The notes below the pieces were generated by a model. That model saw only the letters and a list, made by a program, of their open reading frames with translations. It made no database searches and was not told the DNA's origin. A DNA stretch of 64,000 nucleotides from Wuchereria bancrofti (Eukaryota > Nematoda > Chromadorea > Rhabditida > Onchocercidae). Below are positions 13,001-27,078 of the stretch, in pieces (position 1 is the stretch's first letter; each line of letters begins with the position of its first letter). The stretch is from NCBI GenBank assembly GCA_005281725.1, contig SSBO01000003.1:5952495-6016494 (forward strand), written 5' to 3'. A program made the translations under genes and the position numbers.

Positions 13001-16000
13001 GCCTAGAAACTTCACTTTTTTTTTCAGAAGAAGAGAGATATAGATCTATGCTGAGAGATATAGAACTCAGCAAAAAATTTTATTTCAATATGATCAATTT
13101 ATTAAAAATATAAAAAGATTTTTTTTTCTCTTCCTAAATGTCACATCGTAATTAGTCATAGTAAATGATATGAACAATTCGCCAACTCTGTAGGCTCAGC
13201 AAGTTTAGACAATTCCTTTGAAAATGGTTCACGAAGCCAAACATTGCGATCGTCCGAGGAACGCAGACAACTTTCACCTTGAGACATCCTTTTTCGAATA
13301 TCAGTCAATTCAGCGATGACACGATCTGTATCCGGTGTTGGTTGCAGGGGAGGAATTACGGAGTCTCTGAATTGCAAAACTTACAAAGGTTTTTAATCAT
13401 TTTTATATAACCAATCGCTATGTGTCTCCAATTCTAATTCATTTTTTGGACTTCAAGTTTTCAATTTGATTTATCCTATTCCAATTTCTTCAACTTACAA
13501 TTTACAGTATGACTTTTCGAATTCGGATGGTATGTGGAAAAATTTGACAGTATTTTTGGAATCCGTTGAAATTTTAACACCATTCTGGAGATATCCACTT
13601 TCTTTATCATTACTGATTGTATTTGTACCAGTTGCAACCCATGACTGCAGTTGCACAAGCAGTGTATAAGCTGTATGGTAAGGAGTGCGTATTACCAGAA
13701 ACACCGATGGAAATCCTGCAATAAAAATTCTGCGAAAACTATTTTAACACTATTCCGGAGATGATTACTCTTTCCTTATCATTACTCTTTATCATAAAAA
13801 TGGCAATGCAAACGATGGAAAGCACTAAAATATAAAGACAGTTATAATTCAAGAGAAAAAAAAATTTCGGTTAGTTATAGCAGTAAACTGAATATGTTTT
13901 CTTTCTATCACAGTTGAATTAAAATAATATTTTTATATACCTTTAGAGACGGTAGATAATTTGGTGGCTTCATGAATTGAAATCAGAGTCTGCTGTCGGA
14001 CGAGGAAGTGCCTAAATTTAGTGATGTCGATCGCCTGATTACCAAATTTATGCAACAACCTCTTTTCATCCATAATATCATCTTGTCTGCCATGACCCTG
14101 CAAACGACCACACTGATAATAATGCCTGCAAGAAGCCGATTGCTTGGCTACTCAGATAAACACCTAAATCAGAAATATAACATTTCTAAGAGAAGGAAGT
14201 CCATAAAATTTCTTGGATTTCCTGAACATTTGAGGCGTATGAAAGATTTGTAAAATCTTATTTATGAAAAATGATGCGAAAAATGTAACTTTATCAATCA
14301 GTGCATGATATAGCAGTCACTCACCAAAGCTGAAAATATCATATACAACAAGCTTTCAGCAGCATCATCTACTCGCTTACTTGCTGCTTTCCGTTCCACT
14401 GGAGGCTGAAAAGTAACTGAAGTCGTTAAAATCCTATTGTAAGAAAAAAAATACCAAAGAGCTATTGGTGAGTCACTTTTTTAAAGCTAAAGAAACTTGA
14501 ATAAATTAAGTTTTCAAACACTTTCACTCCCTTTCTAATTTATCTCAGGATCATGCTTTGTTTAGCAACAATTTTCTAGTTATATTCACATTAGATACAG
14601 CGAACAAAACAGCTACTTTTGTTCAAGCCAACATTAATATTCCAAAAAGTAAAGAATGGATAAGTCATAGTTTAAGACATACAAGATTTTTTCCACCAGT
14701 CAAGCCAAGTTCGATAGTTTCAGCTACAGTTGTTAAACAAGATTCTGTCTCCAGCAATACAGGAGCTGCACATAACCAAACAGATAATGAAAAATATGCT
14801 GCTACAACCTTCAAGAAATAAAATTTCATGCATAAAGATCGCCTCATCCGAATATTCCAACAGATAACTGCGATATATCTCAAAAAACAGAGCATTTAGA
14901 AAAGAAGGATAAGTTTACCGAAGAATGCAAATCTTTAGAGTGTAACGGAGGAGGCTTCATTAGTTGCAAGTCAATAAACCGACAAAGAGAAGTAATTATC
15001 AGAATACCTGTTGACAAATCATCTGAAATAAATTAATAACCTATAATTCTAATCCGTTAACTTGTGAACTAGAAAAGGGTTCGACAGAAAAACTTTAAAG
15101 CATATTTTTCCTCATAAAATGTTCAAAAAATTCTATTCTTGAAGAAAGTTTTTATGTCTAATAAATATGCTGTACTCTTCCCATTGAAAAAATTCATAGA
15201 AAATATGACATGACGATATGAGGTTTATAAGAATATTACAACGAACTTTCAGAGAACAAAACCGATTGATGTATAGTAGAAAGGGCATTCAGAAAATCCA
15301 GTGCAGCTAAACACACTGATAATTCGGATGACCACTGAGGTTTGCACAAATTGTCGCATACTGCACTTACTATCGAACGCACTATTGATGCACAACATTT
15401 TGTAATTTCACTTATTAATTGATGGAATTAAAAATCAAGCTTTCTAAGAAATTCCTAAACAGTGGAAAGTTTTAATACTGTTAGCTAATTGTCAAATTTC
15501 TTCCCAAATTAGTAAAGAACACAATTAAAAGCACATGTCCCAAGTAGTACTATTTTCAAGTGTGATTAAGTATATCGAGAATAGCTTATCTTCGTCCGAA
15601 CATGCAAGGTTTTTCCGCCCACTTTTTTCCTTCTCGACATTCTTTTCTTCTTTTATATGCAAGTCATATAAGCAACTCTCCTCACACAGTATTGTACACA
15701 TAGCTAAAAAACATTTTTGATTTCTGCCACTTGAGGTGAAAGCGTTCGCTTTTAACTAAACAGCGTTAATGCATCATATTTCAATTAAAGTGACCGATTG
15801 TAATTTACTTAGAAACTTATTGATATAAATAGTGATCATCTTATACCTTTTTTATCTACAATCTTGTAATAAAATAAACAATACTCAGAGTGAGGAAAAG
15901 ATTCATGGGATCAACTTCATTACGGAGTGCAGTGATAAGAATACGATGCATCCATGGACGAACTTTGATGTACGTGAATGAGTTCTGATCTGTGCGAGAA

Positions 16001-19000
16001 TGCGGATTTGAAAGATCTGAAATGAAAAGAGACTTACTGTTCATTCACATAATTTGCAATAACAAATTAACAGTAATAATTTTCATCATAATCAATAACA
16101 ATAATAATTTACAACAACAGTTAATAATCATTAATGGTAAATAAATAATAATCTATTCGAAATCGCCAGCAACCTATTCACTCGTATTTAGTGATAAATT
16201 TATCAAAAATTGAAAGTCAAAGAACACAAAGTTTGTGCTGATATTTTAAAACATCGTATTATACCTGGTGAAACAATCATTTTATGGGTTGCGCAATAAA
16301 CCATTATTTTTTATAGTAAGGAAAACCAATTTATAGCATCATAATTTTATAAAATAAAATTGGAACAAAAACCATGAAATGTCAAAAATCTTTTGCTAAG
16401 TATCATCACTTCTGTTAGATTCTTTGTCTTCAAGCTTACCACTGATGAACATATTTCCAAATGTTGTAGGCCAACTGATGATAGATGACAAGGCATTCAA
16501 ACAAGCACGGCGCATTTGAACTTCATCTATAGATGGATGAAGCCTGGAACTGTTAATGTTTCCTTTTTGTGCAAATAAATAACTGAATCTATAACTTTTG
16601 AAAAAAAGTTCAAAATAAAAAATTTTTATCATTAATTTCAATGCTCAAATAGTATTTTAGCTACTCGTACCACCGATATTTCCAAAATAAATTAGAAAAG
16701 CGGACTGCATTGCTTTGATGCAATAACTTTCAAAATGTACCTTCTGTTTGTGATAAATCGGAATTCAGGACTTCTTTCATCTGTGATAAAAACATTTCTG
16801 CTTACTTAGAATTTTAAATCAAACCTCAACTTTATAGACTCCGTATAAATCATTTCGAGTGTTTGGACGAATTGTGGCAAAAGTATTTCAACACTTTTTA
16901 AAGATAGACGAAAAATACCACCACCAAAATAAATAAGCGCACAAAGCATTAACCGATCCTTCTGAAGGAAAGATAGGAAATAAAATTAAGTACTTAAATT
17001 TTGTAAAAATTTTTAAAAGCAATGAATTCTTGGGGAACTTTACGCTTTCTGGTATTGGTAAACTCACAATTGGACAAGATTTGTAAGCAATCAGAACATT
17101 TCAAACATTCGGATATTTCATCTAATTGGGGTTACAAAGTTTGGAGCAGCTATTTTTAACAGATGTGATTCTACTAGCACTTTAGTCTTCATATTGCTTG
17201 CTTATATATTATGGAATAATAAACTAAAGTTGATATGATAAGCAGATCGTCATATGCATAGGGTTTCTCTATTAATGGAAATGCTCTTCACAAAAATACC
17301 TCCAGTAGCGCCTCGTAAATAACTTTGTAGAACTGTGCTAGCTGAGAATCTGTTATGGTTTCTTTACTTTTTTTGGAACATATAATGCGACAGAGGGCTC
17401 CCAAAGCAGCAGCTCGGCCTGCAGACACTCCATCCACTTCAGGCCATTCAACTGAGTGCGACAAACCCGAATGAGCATCGCCAGATGATGTCATTGAGTA
17501 AGCTGAAACAGTAAGTATTGTTTTTTTCTCGAAATAACTGTTATATATACTAAATATATCATCTAAAACGTGGATTTTACAAAGTCACGTAATATTACTT
17601 ACTTTTAAGAATTTCCAAGTGGATTGCAGGGCATGTTACAACAGGAAGCCACGAACCTCATAATCTTTCATTCTCCTATTTGACAAGAAGAAAAGATCTT
17701 AATCTTGTATACGAGTTTTAAAATGGAATACCAAATGATAGTCGAGGAATAGCCGACTCATTGGCTGATGCAACAGCACTAGAGACACTTCCTCCATTAT
17801 TTTCAGTACCACTTGTAGCTGCTATCCGCTCATCCAAACATGACGTCTCTTCAGCACTAATGGAACTCATCGAGCGTTGACTGATTGCATCTATAATGGC
17901 TTCAACAGACTAAGATACAAAAGAATTATGGAATTTATTTTTATTAATATGTTAACAGTTTTCACTTAAGCCTGTGACACAATAATTTCTTTCATCATTT
18001 AGACTCCGTAGTACACAAAGTAAAGGTTCAGAAATCAAATATATATATACATATATCATGGAAAGAAGGAAAGTTTTCAAAATTACAAAAGTAATCAAAT
18101 CCATGTAATCAAATTAGTATTTTTCACTGTACCAAAGAATAAACAGCAGTGCTTAGAAGCAGAAAAAATTTAAAAAGAGTTAAAAATCATGAAAGTAAAA
18201 ATTGAATTCAACACAATAGCATTTTGAATCAGCTACAAATGTGTATATTTTAACCACACACAAAACAGAAAAATAGATACACACCCACAACACAACAATA
18301 ATCCATATCTGTCATAATTTAAGCCAAATTTCTGTCGATCATAGAATTTATAATAGATGAAGTTGTCTACACATACATAATTGCGATGCACGAGCACTGC
18401 AGCAACTCGTGGCATAATTGCCGAGTGTTATACTCTTCTGGAAGTCACACGGTGAGAAATCTCGTATAACTCACTGCTGATTGATTTAAAATCCAAATTA
18501 AGCGTTTGAAGGTATTTGTTAAGTCCCAAATGATAAAAAAGGGACGCAAATTACCGCTAATTACTAGTGGAATAAATGATCTGCTAACTGCCGAATGATG
18601 CAAATCAAGAATGTCAACAATTTAAAAAAAAAGGAAAAAAGTGAAGTTTGGTTACAAACTATTTGCTTTTTTTAATGCTAAAATTACAGTTGTTATTATC
18701 TTACTTCGTTAACATACATATTCTTTAAGAAAACAATACTGTACAAGCTATTATTCATTATCAATCCAAATATTTCCATATTTCGGCAGTTTTTACCCTA
18801 AAACCTTCCAAGTAAAATACTGCCCTGCTGGAAATAATTACGAGTACACCACCTACCTAATATTTCTTTGTTCTAAAAAGTCAGTGACATGCATACAAGC
18901 AATGAACCAAAATTAGTGACCTTCTCGAAACTTTAGCTTCTGCAGAAATTTTCAGACAGTCTTCCGTTTTTATTAAAATATTTTATAATTTTACCTAGCG

Positions 19001-22000
19001 AAGCCTGATGAAAAAAGTAGTGCGTTATTTCCTAAAACTGCAGTGATAACAAAACCAACAAATATCCTAAATTTAGAGACGTTAGGAAAAAATTTACAAA
19101 CTATGAAACCTTAAAAGCAAACCGCATTGGCATAAGAAGTCATTTCTCCAGTCAACGCAAAAGATTATAACCAACATTACTAATGATAACATCACCTTCA
19201 TATTCAATTCAACTAGGGAATATGGTGATACAAAGCTCGCATGTAAATGACTATTTTAAACACGAATCTGCTGAACTTTACATCCCAGTATATCCACACC
19301 AAGTCTACAAAGATGAAAAATTAGAACCTGTTGCTGGTTCGGATGGATTACTTTCTCTCTGTAGAGAATTAAATGAGTGTCAACATTAACGACAATATAA
19401 ATGAAGCAGCAACTGCACAAAAAGGGCGAGTCATAATATCCCAAGGGAATTAATCATCGCTACTGGATTTATCATATATTCAAAAAAAAGGGTAACATGC
19501 TAAGCTCATTTCCATACTTCCCTGAAGATCAAGATTAATTACTCAATATATTTCATTATTTGACTATTTGATTGGACTATTCTAAAAGATTCAATGAGTA
19601 TTCCTTGATCCATTTCTCTGTGCCTTCATCATTACTACTCTCATAATCACTGTTAAGATATTCTTATCACTACTAAAATGCTTACAATTAACTATTCCAG
19701 TCTCTGCTTAATTTTTTTATATTCCGTCTTAATATGCATTTTCTAGGTAAGAAACTCAAAATGTAATTAATAGCAAGTAATGATGAAGTGTTCTTGGAAT
19801 AATATCCTTCAGATTTACAATCTTTCTCTTAAGACCAAATCAAGGAAAGGACAAATTAACTACAGAATTTATGTTCGAAATATCTCTTTTTAAATAGCTA
19901 ATGAAAAGTAGAGTGATAAAATATTGCAATGAAAAACTTTTCATTTTATTTCAGTGAATATAAAGAACTTGAAAAATAAAATCTACATCATTAACTAGAA
20001 ATTGATAACAGGCAGCTTCATTACATGCCGTTGCCATAGGAGATAGGTACTTTGAGTATTCAATTAACGGATTTTAACATATTCATTAAAATGATTCAAC
20101 AGAAAAATGTGTTTTTTTTTTTGAATTTTTATTGTAAATAAAAAAATAGAAGTCATTTTTTTTATTGTAATTCTTATTATAAATTTATTGTAAATTTTTT
20201 TTTTTGAATTTTTTACTGTAAAAAATAGTAATCCGGGATAATCTTCGTTTAAGAAATGCCTACTTTCAATTTATTAATAAATCAAAAAATAGGCAAAGGT
20301 TCCAAATTATGCTAGAAAAGAAATAAAAAGTGAATGTGTATAAAAAAATGTATTATGGTAAAGATAGTAAAAAAATATTGAATACTCACAACACATAAAC
20401 AAAATAAAACTGTCGATTATCATCACTACCACGCGTAACTGTGATACGACCTCCACAGTGATGTAACTTTTTCACGTTATATGCCACCTACACTACCGAT
20501 GCAGATTTTTCTTAATTGGTAGAGGTTTTCGTTTATATAAAAATAATTCAGTATAATCATCGATCAACCGGAAGAAAAAAATACTGAAAACGAAGCAAAC
20601 TCTAAATATTTGCTGAAAAAATGTTACGAGTAGGTTTACTGGCAGCAAGACACCATAATCAATCTAGTCTATTTCCTCTTATATATTCTTATTTCTCCAA
20701 CATAATATTTTCCTTTGTCGAAAATTACTAGGTGAATATATGAAATCAGGGTCTGGATTCTTCAAACAATTACCGAATTTAGAAAAAAGAAACTGCCAAA
20801 ATAACATACGTAGCCATGTTTGTTTGACACATTTAACATTTAAATTTTATCTGTGTGCTGCTTGTTAAATTATATGGGTTAAAAAACTAGATATGAAAAA
20901 TTAGAGTTAAAAAACTAACGTTGAGAAAAATGTTGTTAATTAGAAAATTAAAAAATTCCTCAACATTAAACTGATATAAGAGATATTAATTATCTCTTAC
21001 TAAGTACTAATTATTATCTTTTATATATTATTTATCTCTTACTAATACTAAGTACTTCTTTAAAGACTGTTTCACCTTTCTATGACATGTTCTAGAAGAT
21101 TCACAGGCATACCTTATGAAAGTCGGCAATTATAAAAGAAATCAAAACAGGTGAAAAAAAAGCGAGTCCGTGTACATATGAAGAAAAGCAGGAACATATG
21201 AATCAGATTCAAAAGCAAAAGAAGTCAGGAAGGACAAATCGAAAATATTTTAAAACATATGACGCATATAAGCGGTGGTATGCAGAGCCTGAACAAACAA
21301 GAGCAGTATAATAGAAGGTGCCCGTACAGTATCTGTAAATGGAGACTGCATTTTAATGATAATGGTAACATACATACATCAGCAGTGTGCAGTGACTTTT
21401 TAAAAATTTTGCGTAACTTACTTCTCTACACTCACTGAATACGAATTTATAAACTATTTCATAAAGCTTGTTTAGAAACAACACTTAACAAACTTGAAAT
21501 CGTATGATTTCGACTGTTATACATATAATACAAATTAGGAACTATCAATTTAAAATATGTTGAAAAACCGACCATTCTAATTCGACAGTCAACAAGTTGA
21601 TGAAAGGTGTTGACAAAAAAGTAAACAATTGCCAAAAAATCAAATCCAATTTTGCATAATTAAGTTACTTCTCTAAATCCAGTGAGTAAGAATCCTGATG
21701 ATATTATATTACAGTCCCTAAAGCATAAATGCCAACATGTTTTGCTTTTTAGAAAAAATTGGCCTGAACGGGAAAAACATTTCAAAATCTGCTGGAAAAA
21801 CAAAAAACCAGTAAGTAATGGTAATTATTTGGAAAGTTATTTGCACCATCAAAAACTAAAAAATAAAATAATCAAATAAATGATGTCCTTTTTTGAATAC
21901 AAATGTAATGAAATTTAAACAAATAAGAATTCTTAACTTTTTGACTGTTAAAAAAGCTTTCTTAAGTTATCAAAACTTGAAACTTCAGGATTATTTTAAA

Positions 22001-25000
22001 ATAAAATGAACTTACCACTTAGTGAAGATCGAAGAGGTCTCACGAGTGAAGACTGGACAAGCCAATCCATAAAAGTATCTAACATTCGTGCCACTTTTGG
22101 CTGATGCTCACCAAGATATGGCTTATAAATCTTGTTACCTAAATTGATAAAATCTGACAACTACCGTTTTACCAAACCCTCGCCACAAATTTGAATTTAT
22201 GGAAATAGACTAGAATTGAAGTAAGAATTTTGTATACTTGAAAACATAGTTAAGAAATTAACATCTTTTCGCTTTTTTTAAAAAGCGAAACCCACCAATT
22301 ACAGGATCGTCTAGAAAAAATTATGTTATCAGTATCATAAAATGAATAAAGTAAAATAAAGTGAAGTGAAATTACTCTGCAAATAATGCCAAACAAATTG
22401 AGCTGAATTGGGTTTCGGAATCTCTAGCGACATCTCTTCAACAACACTTGCAGCAGGTGAGGACAACGGTATACTGGTAGCCAATGAACGTTCTGAAAGA
22501 AATTCAAGTCACTACTATAAAGCAACTGATTTTTTACAGTCGAAATAATACGTTATAATATTCACACATTAACCGGAAAAACTATGAGCAGAATTTGAAC
22601 TAATCCACATATTACTTTATTATTTTATTTTGTAATGGCACCTGCACATATGAATCTAATTAAAATTTTTTTGGTTCATTTTTAAGTCAATCAGTAAGCT
22701 TGTCAATTGATGGAATAACATAAAAAGGATTCTTTCATCAATTCAAAATGACAGTTCAACTCATAATCTCTTCTAATGGTGGAGAAGTAATTCCAAACTA
22801 CGCAGAAACTGACTCACCGGAAGTGGCACGACTCTTTGACACACTAGGAATGCTAAGAGTATTTTTTAAATAACCACTGCCTCCTCCACTCATTACCATA
22901 GCTGACTGAGCTGCTATCAACGCTGCGTTATCTGCAGTTTTACCTCCAGAGCTACTCGAACTTCGTGGAAGTATCTAAAACTTACTGAAATCACCAGGAA
23001 TGAAGTATTCAAACCTACGTCAAAATAAAACAAAAAGGATATGGCTCATATCCATAAGAGATCTGGAAATACGAAACTTGGAAAGAAATAAAAGCTCAAT
23101 CAAAGCGTTATTTACTGAATGTTTTTACAAGACTACCTGTTGATGCCTTAAGCAATCTTCAGATACTGAGCGATTCAAATCAGACCAAAGTCGCATCAAT
23201 TCATCAGATTCTCGGAAATCTATAGCTACACGACTGTCTCCTGGAAAAGTGATTACTGTAAGGTATTACAATTTTAATTAACGTTTCAAATCTTAAATCA
23301 ATCACAAAAGAAACTCTGCCTTAATTTCTTATTATTTCTTTTAATGATTAGAAGTTCGTGTTCATTTGAGACGATATTAAATCATATTTTAAAAATAAGT
23401 AATTAACTAACCATAAAATATATCGACCAACTTCATTACGGCAGCAGATGTCATGAAAAAACACCGTTTTAAGCTACTGATAGTAAACTCAGTGAGTTCT
23501 TCATCAAACTTCCCAACCAGTGGATTTCCATCACTGCTCACTGCACCACCTTTAGAAATTACCAAATTCATGTTACTCATATTCCTAAGGAAATCTTTCA
23601 TTCTAGAAAACTTATGGGAGTGAATTTGAAATTTAAATGCAAAAAAAGTCGTTTAATTTGAGATCGACATTTTCAAACAAACAAAAAAGATGAGTAAATG
23701 TGCTAACAAATTTTACTATCCAATTAACAAAAGGACTTTAGAATAATCTATTTTTAATAACTTTCATTTACTTTAAATTAGGCAGAGAAAATAACTAATT
23801 CTATGGATACCTGAAGACGCACAAACCAATTCATCACTAGTAAAAAACTACGAGTTAGACAACAAAGCAATACTGATCGACCCGTGAAAAATCCACTTAC
23901 CAGTTACCATCATAGCAGTGAGAATATTCGCTGGTAGAATTCCGGAAGTGCGAGGTTCAAACGTAATTACTGATGCTGGATTACCAATCATATGCATTAA
24001 CTGGAACCAACAAACGTGCAACACTGGCAAAGTACCATCATTTTCGGCAGTCTTCTTGCTATTAGCAGCAAATAATTTCACTTGTTCATCAGCTAAAAAT
24101 TTAGTCGTTACTATCGATTTGAAACTGAGTCAAATTTTAAAGTGCTATAACTATATGCGGCTGTTACTAATTCAAGATGCCAAGCTGAATTAAGAAAATA
24201 TCTATAGAAAGTAGCAAATATTCATATATTCATCTACTTAAGCTATAGAAAGTAGCAAATATTCATATATTCATCTACTTAAGATGAAAGTCATAATACA
24301 ACTAAGACAACTAAAAATGAAGTAACAAAAATTACTAAGAACTAATCCTTTTCATTTTAAAGCTTTTCAATTTATCGAAAATTCAATAAAACTAGGTAAA
24401 AAAGCTAACTTATGGTGATTGGGCAGTAGCTTTCGCCATATATCTCCTGAACAATAATCACTGATAATGAAACCACTTTTCTTGCCCAATTCTCGATGAA
24501 GCTTATCTAAAACCTTCCATGTAATAAAAAAAATAACAAGAATCATTATTGTAATTTTGAAACATCAAATCTGGTATGAAAATCAGATACAGTTCTCTGC
24601 TTCATTGTATAGTTTTGCAAAGCTTTCAATCAAATCTCTTCATTTGAATTATGCAAATTAACCAAAAGTAAGAAAAAAATGAGAGCTATCCTGATGTCTT
24701 AAACAAACAAATAAATAAATAAAGCAAACTAATCTGATGTCGCCAACGTTTGCTCAGGACAGAAAGTGTTTTCCAGTATGTCGGAGAAGGTATTTGTTCA
24801 AGACGAGCCGCACACAGAAATACATCCAAAAGTGTTTTTGTAACCTTAGGGGCCATTAGAAACGTGACATCATCTATAAATACGTCAATTTGAAAATGTA
24901 CCAAAACTTTCAAATCAGAACCCACTCAAAAGAAGGCGCCTATTTAAACCTGATTTTGATCTAACCTCGATACTATAACAAATAGAAATCAGCGCTAGCT

Positions 25001-27078
25001 GAGTAACTCATAAAAATCTTTTTTATTAAATATTATCAATTTATCTAGCAGTTACACTTTCTAAGCATAATGTCTATTATCTGTTATAATGAATAGTGAA
25101 ATATACTATACTGCATTACGTGATAACTAATCTCTAAGAAAAGTTCAACTATGTATAACCTACCTACACACGTTTGTCCCGAAAGCAATAAGTCGGTAGC
25201 ATTCAGCAAGAATTTCAAAACCGCTGGCCAGATTATATCTTTGTGTTTTCCATCATAATTCAGTAAGCTCTGGACAATTGTTCGTAGAACATTCTCCATT
25301 TCGTGCGCCTGTTGTGTAGCGGTAACTGCCGTTTCCGAATCGTTATTCTTTCGAACAAAGAGAGTTCGCAATGAATCAAGAAGGATGCTTGAACAATATA
25401 TTTTAATTAAAGAAAAGACATTAAGTGATTAACTAAAGATCATAACTAAATTAGGAAACATATGTTCAGTAAAAGAAAACTGAATGAGTAAAAGAAGTGA
25501 ATGAGCAAAATTTATAGTAGAGAAATCATCGCCAAGTCAGAAAAGCTCATAGCATAGTTATAGAACTATTATAATGTGAAATGTTGGAGTTTATTACTTT
25601 ATTATTATTATTACCATCATTATTATTTTTATAATTGCTATTATTATTTATTATTATTAACCATTATTATTATTAACTATTATTATTACTATTACTACTA
25701 TTTTTATTGTTACTGTTACTATTACTGTCAATTATTATTACGTAGAACCTTGGCATTTCTAAAACATCACACTTTTGATTATTTCAGTGAATTTTGCGAC
25801 AAGATAAAAGAGAAATCAACATTTTGGTATGTTTTCTGTTTTTTTTTTTAATAATCTGCCAGTGATAGTGCAGAAATATGGAAAAAATGTCGCTCATAAG
25901 ATTTCTTGCGATTTTATCATTTAAGAAAAAGGAAACCACTGTTACTTGAAGAGTGTTACACGTCGCCTTTAATTAACCATAAAGTATAGCAATAGTAACT
26001 ATAATTAGTGGTCAGAACAAAATAAATTAACATAAAACAATTAATAAAAAGCAGTAAAAGAATATAAATAACTTTTAGCAAAGCATAAAAAGAAGTGAGA
26101 TTTTAAACGTGCAACAAACCATATATAATTTCCAGGATTGCGTCTCATAGGACCAGGAAGATGTGCTACTATACCGTTCGATATTGCATCCAACCATGTA
26201 CAGTAAGTGCGAACTGCAACACAAAGCGCTTCATGTTCCTTGCTTGTAGAATGAGACAAAGTCAAGGCGTAAGATACTACCTGAAAAGGACTAAATACAG
26301 AAGAAATGATCAATTCCATAAAACATATATGTAAAAAATATATAGATAACAGTTAAAGTTGTCGGGGGGAAGAGTTTATTAAGGTAACTTTTGAAAGTCT
26401 AGAAAAAATTAAATGTGCAGCTATTTAGTGCAGAATTTAACCTGCAGACAAAAAAACTCATTAAGAAGTTATGTTCACAAAATATCCTTTTAAACCGATT
26501 TAGACTTCATATTGTTCCAATCATTTTGTGGTGAAATACGCAGACACATAAACCAGTGAGAATTCCACAATGAACTGTTCGCTTTAAAAGCAGACGTATG
26601 TGAAAATGATGGTCTGCATTCATTATCTTATGACTTGCACATAGCTCAGCGTGTTTATCGCTCATCATTCTGTTCGCAAAAACTATTCGATCCTGTGTTT
26701 TAACACTGCTTAAAAAAAAGTAACCTGTAAAACCCATGAGAGCTGTTCTTCAGTATCAATTTTAAGGCATATCCTTCCATTTAAATTCTCACCAATTTCA
26801 TGCAGCAATAATTTGGCCATATCATCGCTTGTCTTCCTGCAAAATAAAAACATATTAATAGCAGGACTTTGAGATTTGGATAGATTATTAAATTTCTTTA
26901 AAATATCAATTATATATTTGTCAAGTCAAAGAACGCTGGCCGAAGTTATGATAGTACTCAAAAAAAAAAAAATAGAAAATTTTCAAAAAAAAACACACTT
27001 TGAAAAAATCGATAAAGATGATTGGACACTATTTAGTGGAAAAAATTCAATTAGTGGCCATTCAGCATAGAGACCCAT
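10049..27078 (-). CDS. hgap-2: Ral GTPase-activating protein subunit beta (RALGAPB / C. elegans HGAP-2 orthologue), about 30 exons
   Basis: Non-catalytic partner of RalGAP alpha in the complex that stimulates GTP hydrolysis on Ral. The start at 27078 gives MGLYAEWPL, matching the vertebrate N-terminus (MYSEW). Collinear landmarks include DTEEQLSWV (26.74 kb), MAPKVTKTLLDVFL and YWKTL (24.8 kb), HVCWFQLMHMIGNP (24.0 kb), GRAAALGALCRIICSKK (17.4 kb), YFGGGIFRLSL (16.9 kb), SVCLAALDFLNAL (15.3 kb), PPPLHSKDLHSS (14.95 kb), YVRDGQRSAVDIL (12.6 kb), VETHPHWTGDW (12.3 kb) and FLERIED (11.0 kb). The RapGAP-like C-terminus has LPGPLVDGCLVS and ISIARRR (10.5 kb), ending in a basic tail with stop TGA at 10049-10051. 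Product is roughly 1,400 residues, near the family length. Introns hold tandem repeats and microsatellites, and one is 4.1 kb. Identification rests on collinear similarity along the whole length; exact exon borders need transcript data. Confidence 0.9.
12422..12439. repeat. (TA)n dinucleotide run in an hgap-2 intron
   Basis: Nine TA units between the exon carrying VETHPHWTGDW and the exon carrying YVRDGQ. Confidence 0.9.
17912..22020. other. Largest hgap-2 intron region (4.1 kb), with a possible microexon and plus-strand open stretches
   Basis: The flanking exons (22021-22141, leaving phase 1, and 17736-17911, entering phase 0) do not join directly, so a short exon of length 3n+2 is expected between them. 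A 32-nt candidate at 21257-21288 has acceptor TTGTTTGTTCAG, reads SAYHRLYASY and restores the frame. Plus-strand open stretches at 19183-19389, 21118-21310 and 21665-21879 have mixed composition but no recognised homology. I see no repeats of note. Confidence 0.45.
24202..24283. repeat. Perfect 41-bp tandem duplication in an hgap-2 intron
   Basis: Two identical 41-bp copies, 24202-24242 and 24243-24283, each beginning CTATAGAAAGTAGC and ending CTACTTAAG. The lack of divergence suggests a recent duplication, or an assembly artefact. Confidence 0.95.
25596..25740. repeat. (TTA)n trinucleotide tract in an hgap-2 intron
   Basis: About 145 bp of TTA/ATT units with interruptions, between the exons at about 25.2-25.4 kb and 26.1-26.3 kb. 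It has the same character as the tract at 5640-6045. Confidence 0.9.

Noticed and set aside
14542..15032. Two plus-strand frames that looked like a nested gene with a frameshift
   Set aside because: The minus strand here encodes hgap-2 exons (YFSLSVWLCAAPVLLE; PPPLHSKDLHSS) matching the collinear RALGAPB order, so the plus frames are shadows.
23918..24193. 91-codon plus-strand frame
   Set aside because: Antisense to the hgap-2 exon carrying HVCWFQLMHMIGNP.
25576..25851. Tyr-rich plus-strand frame
   Set aside because: Translation of the TTA repeat inside an hgap-2 intron.
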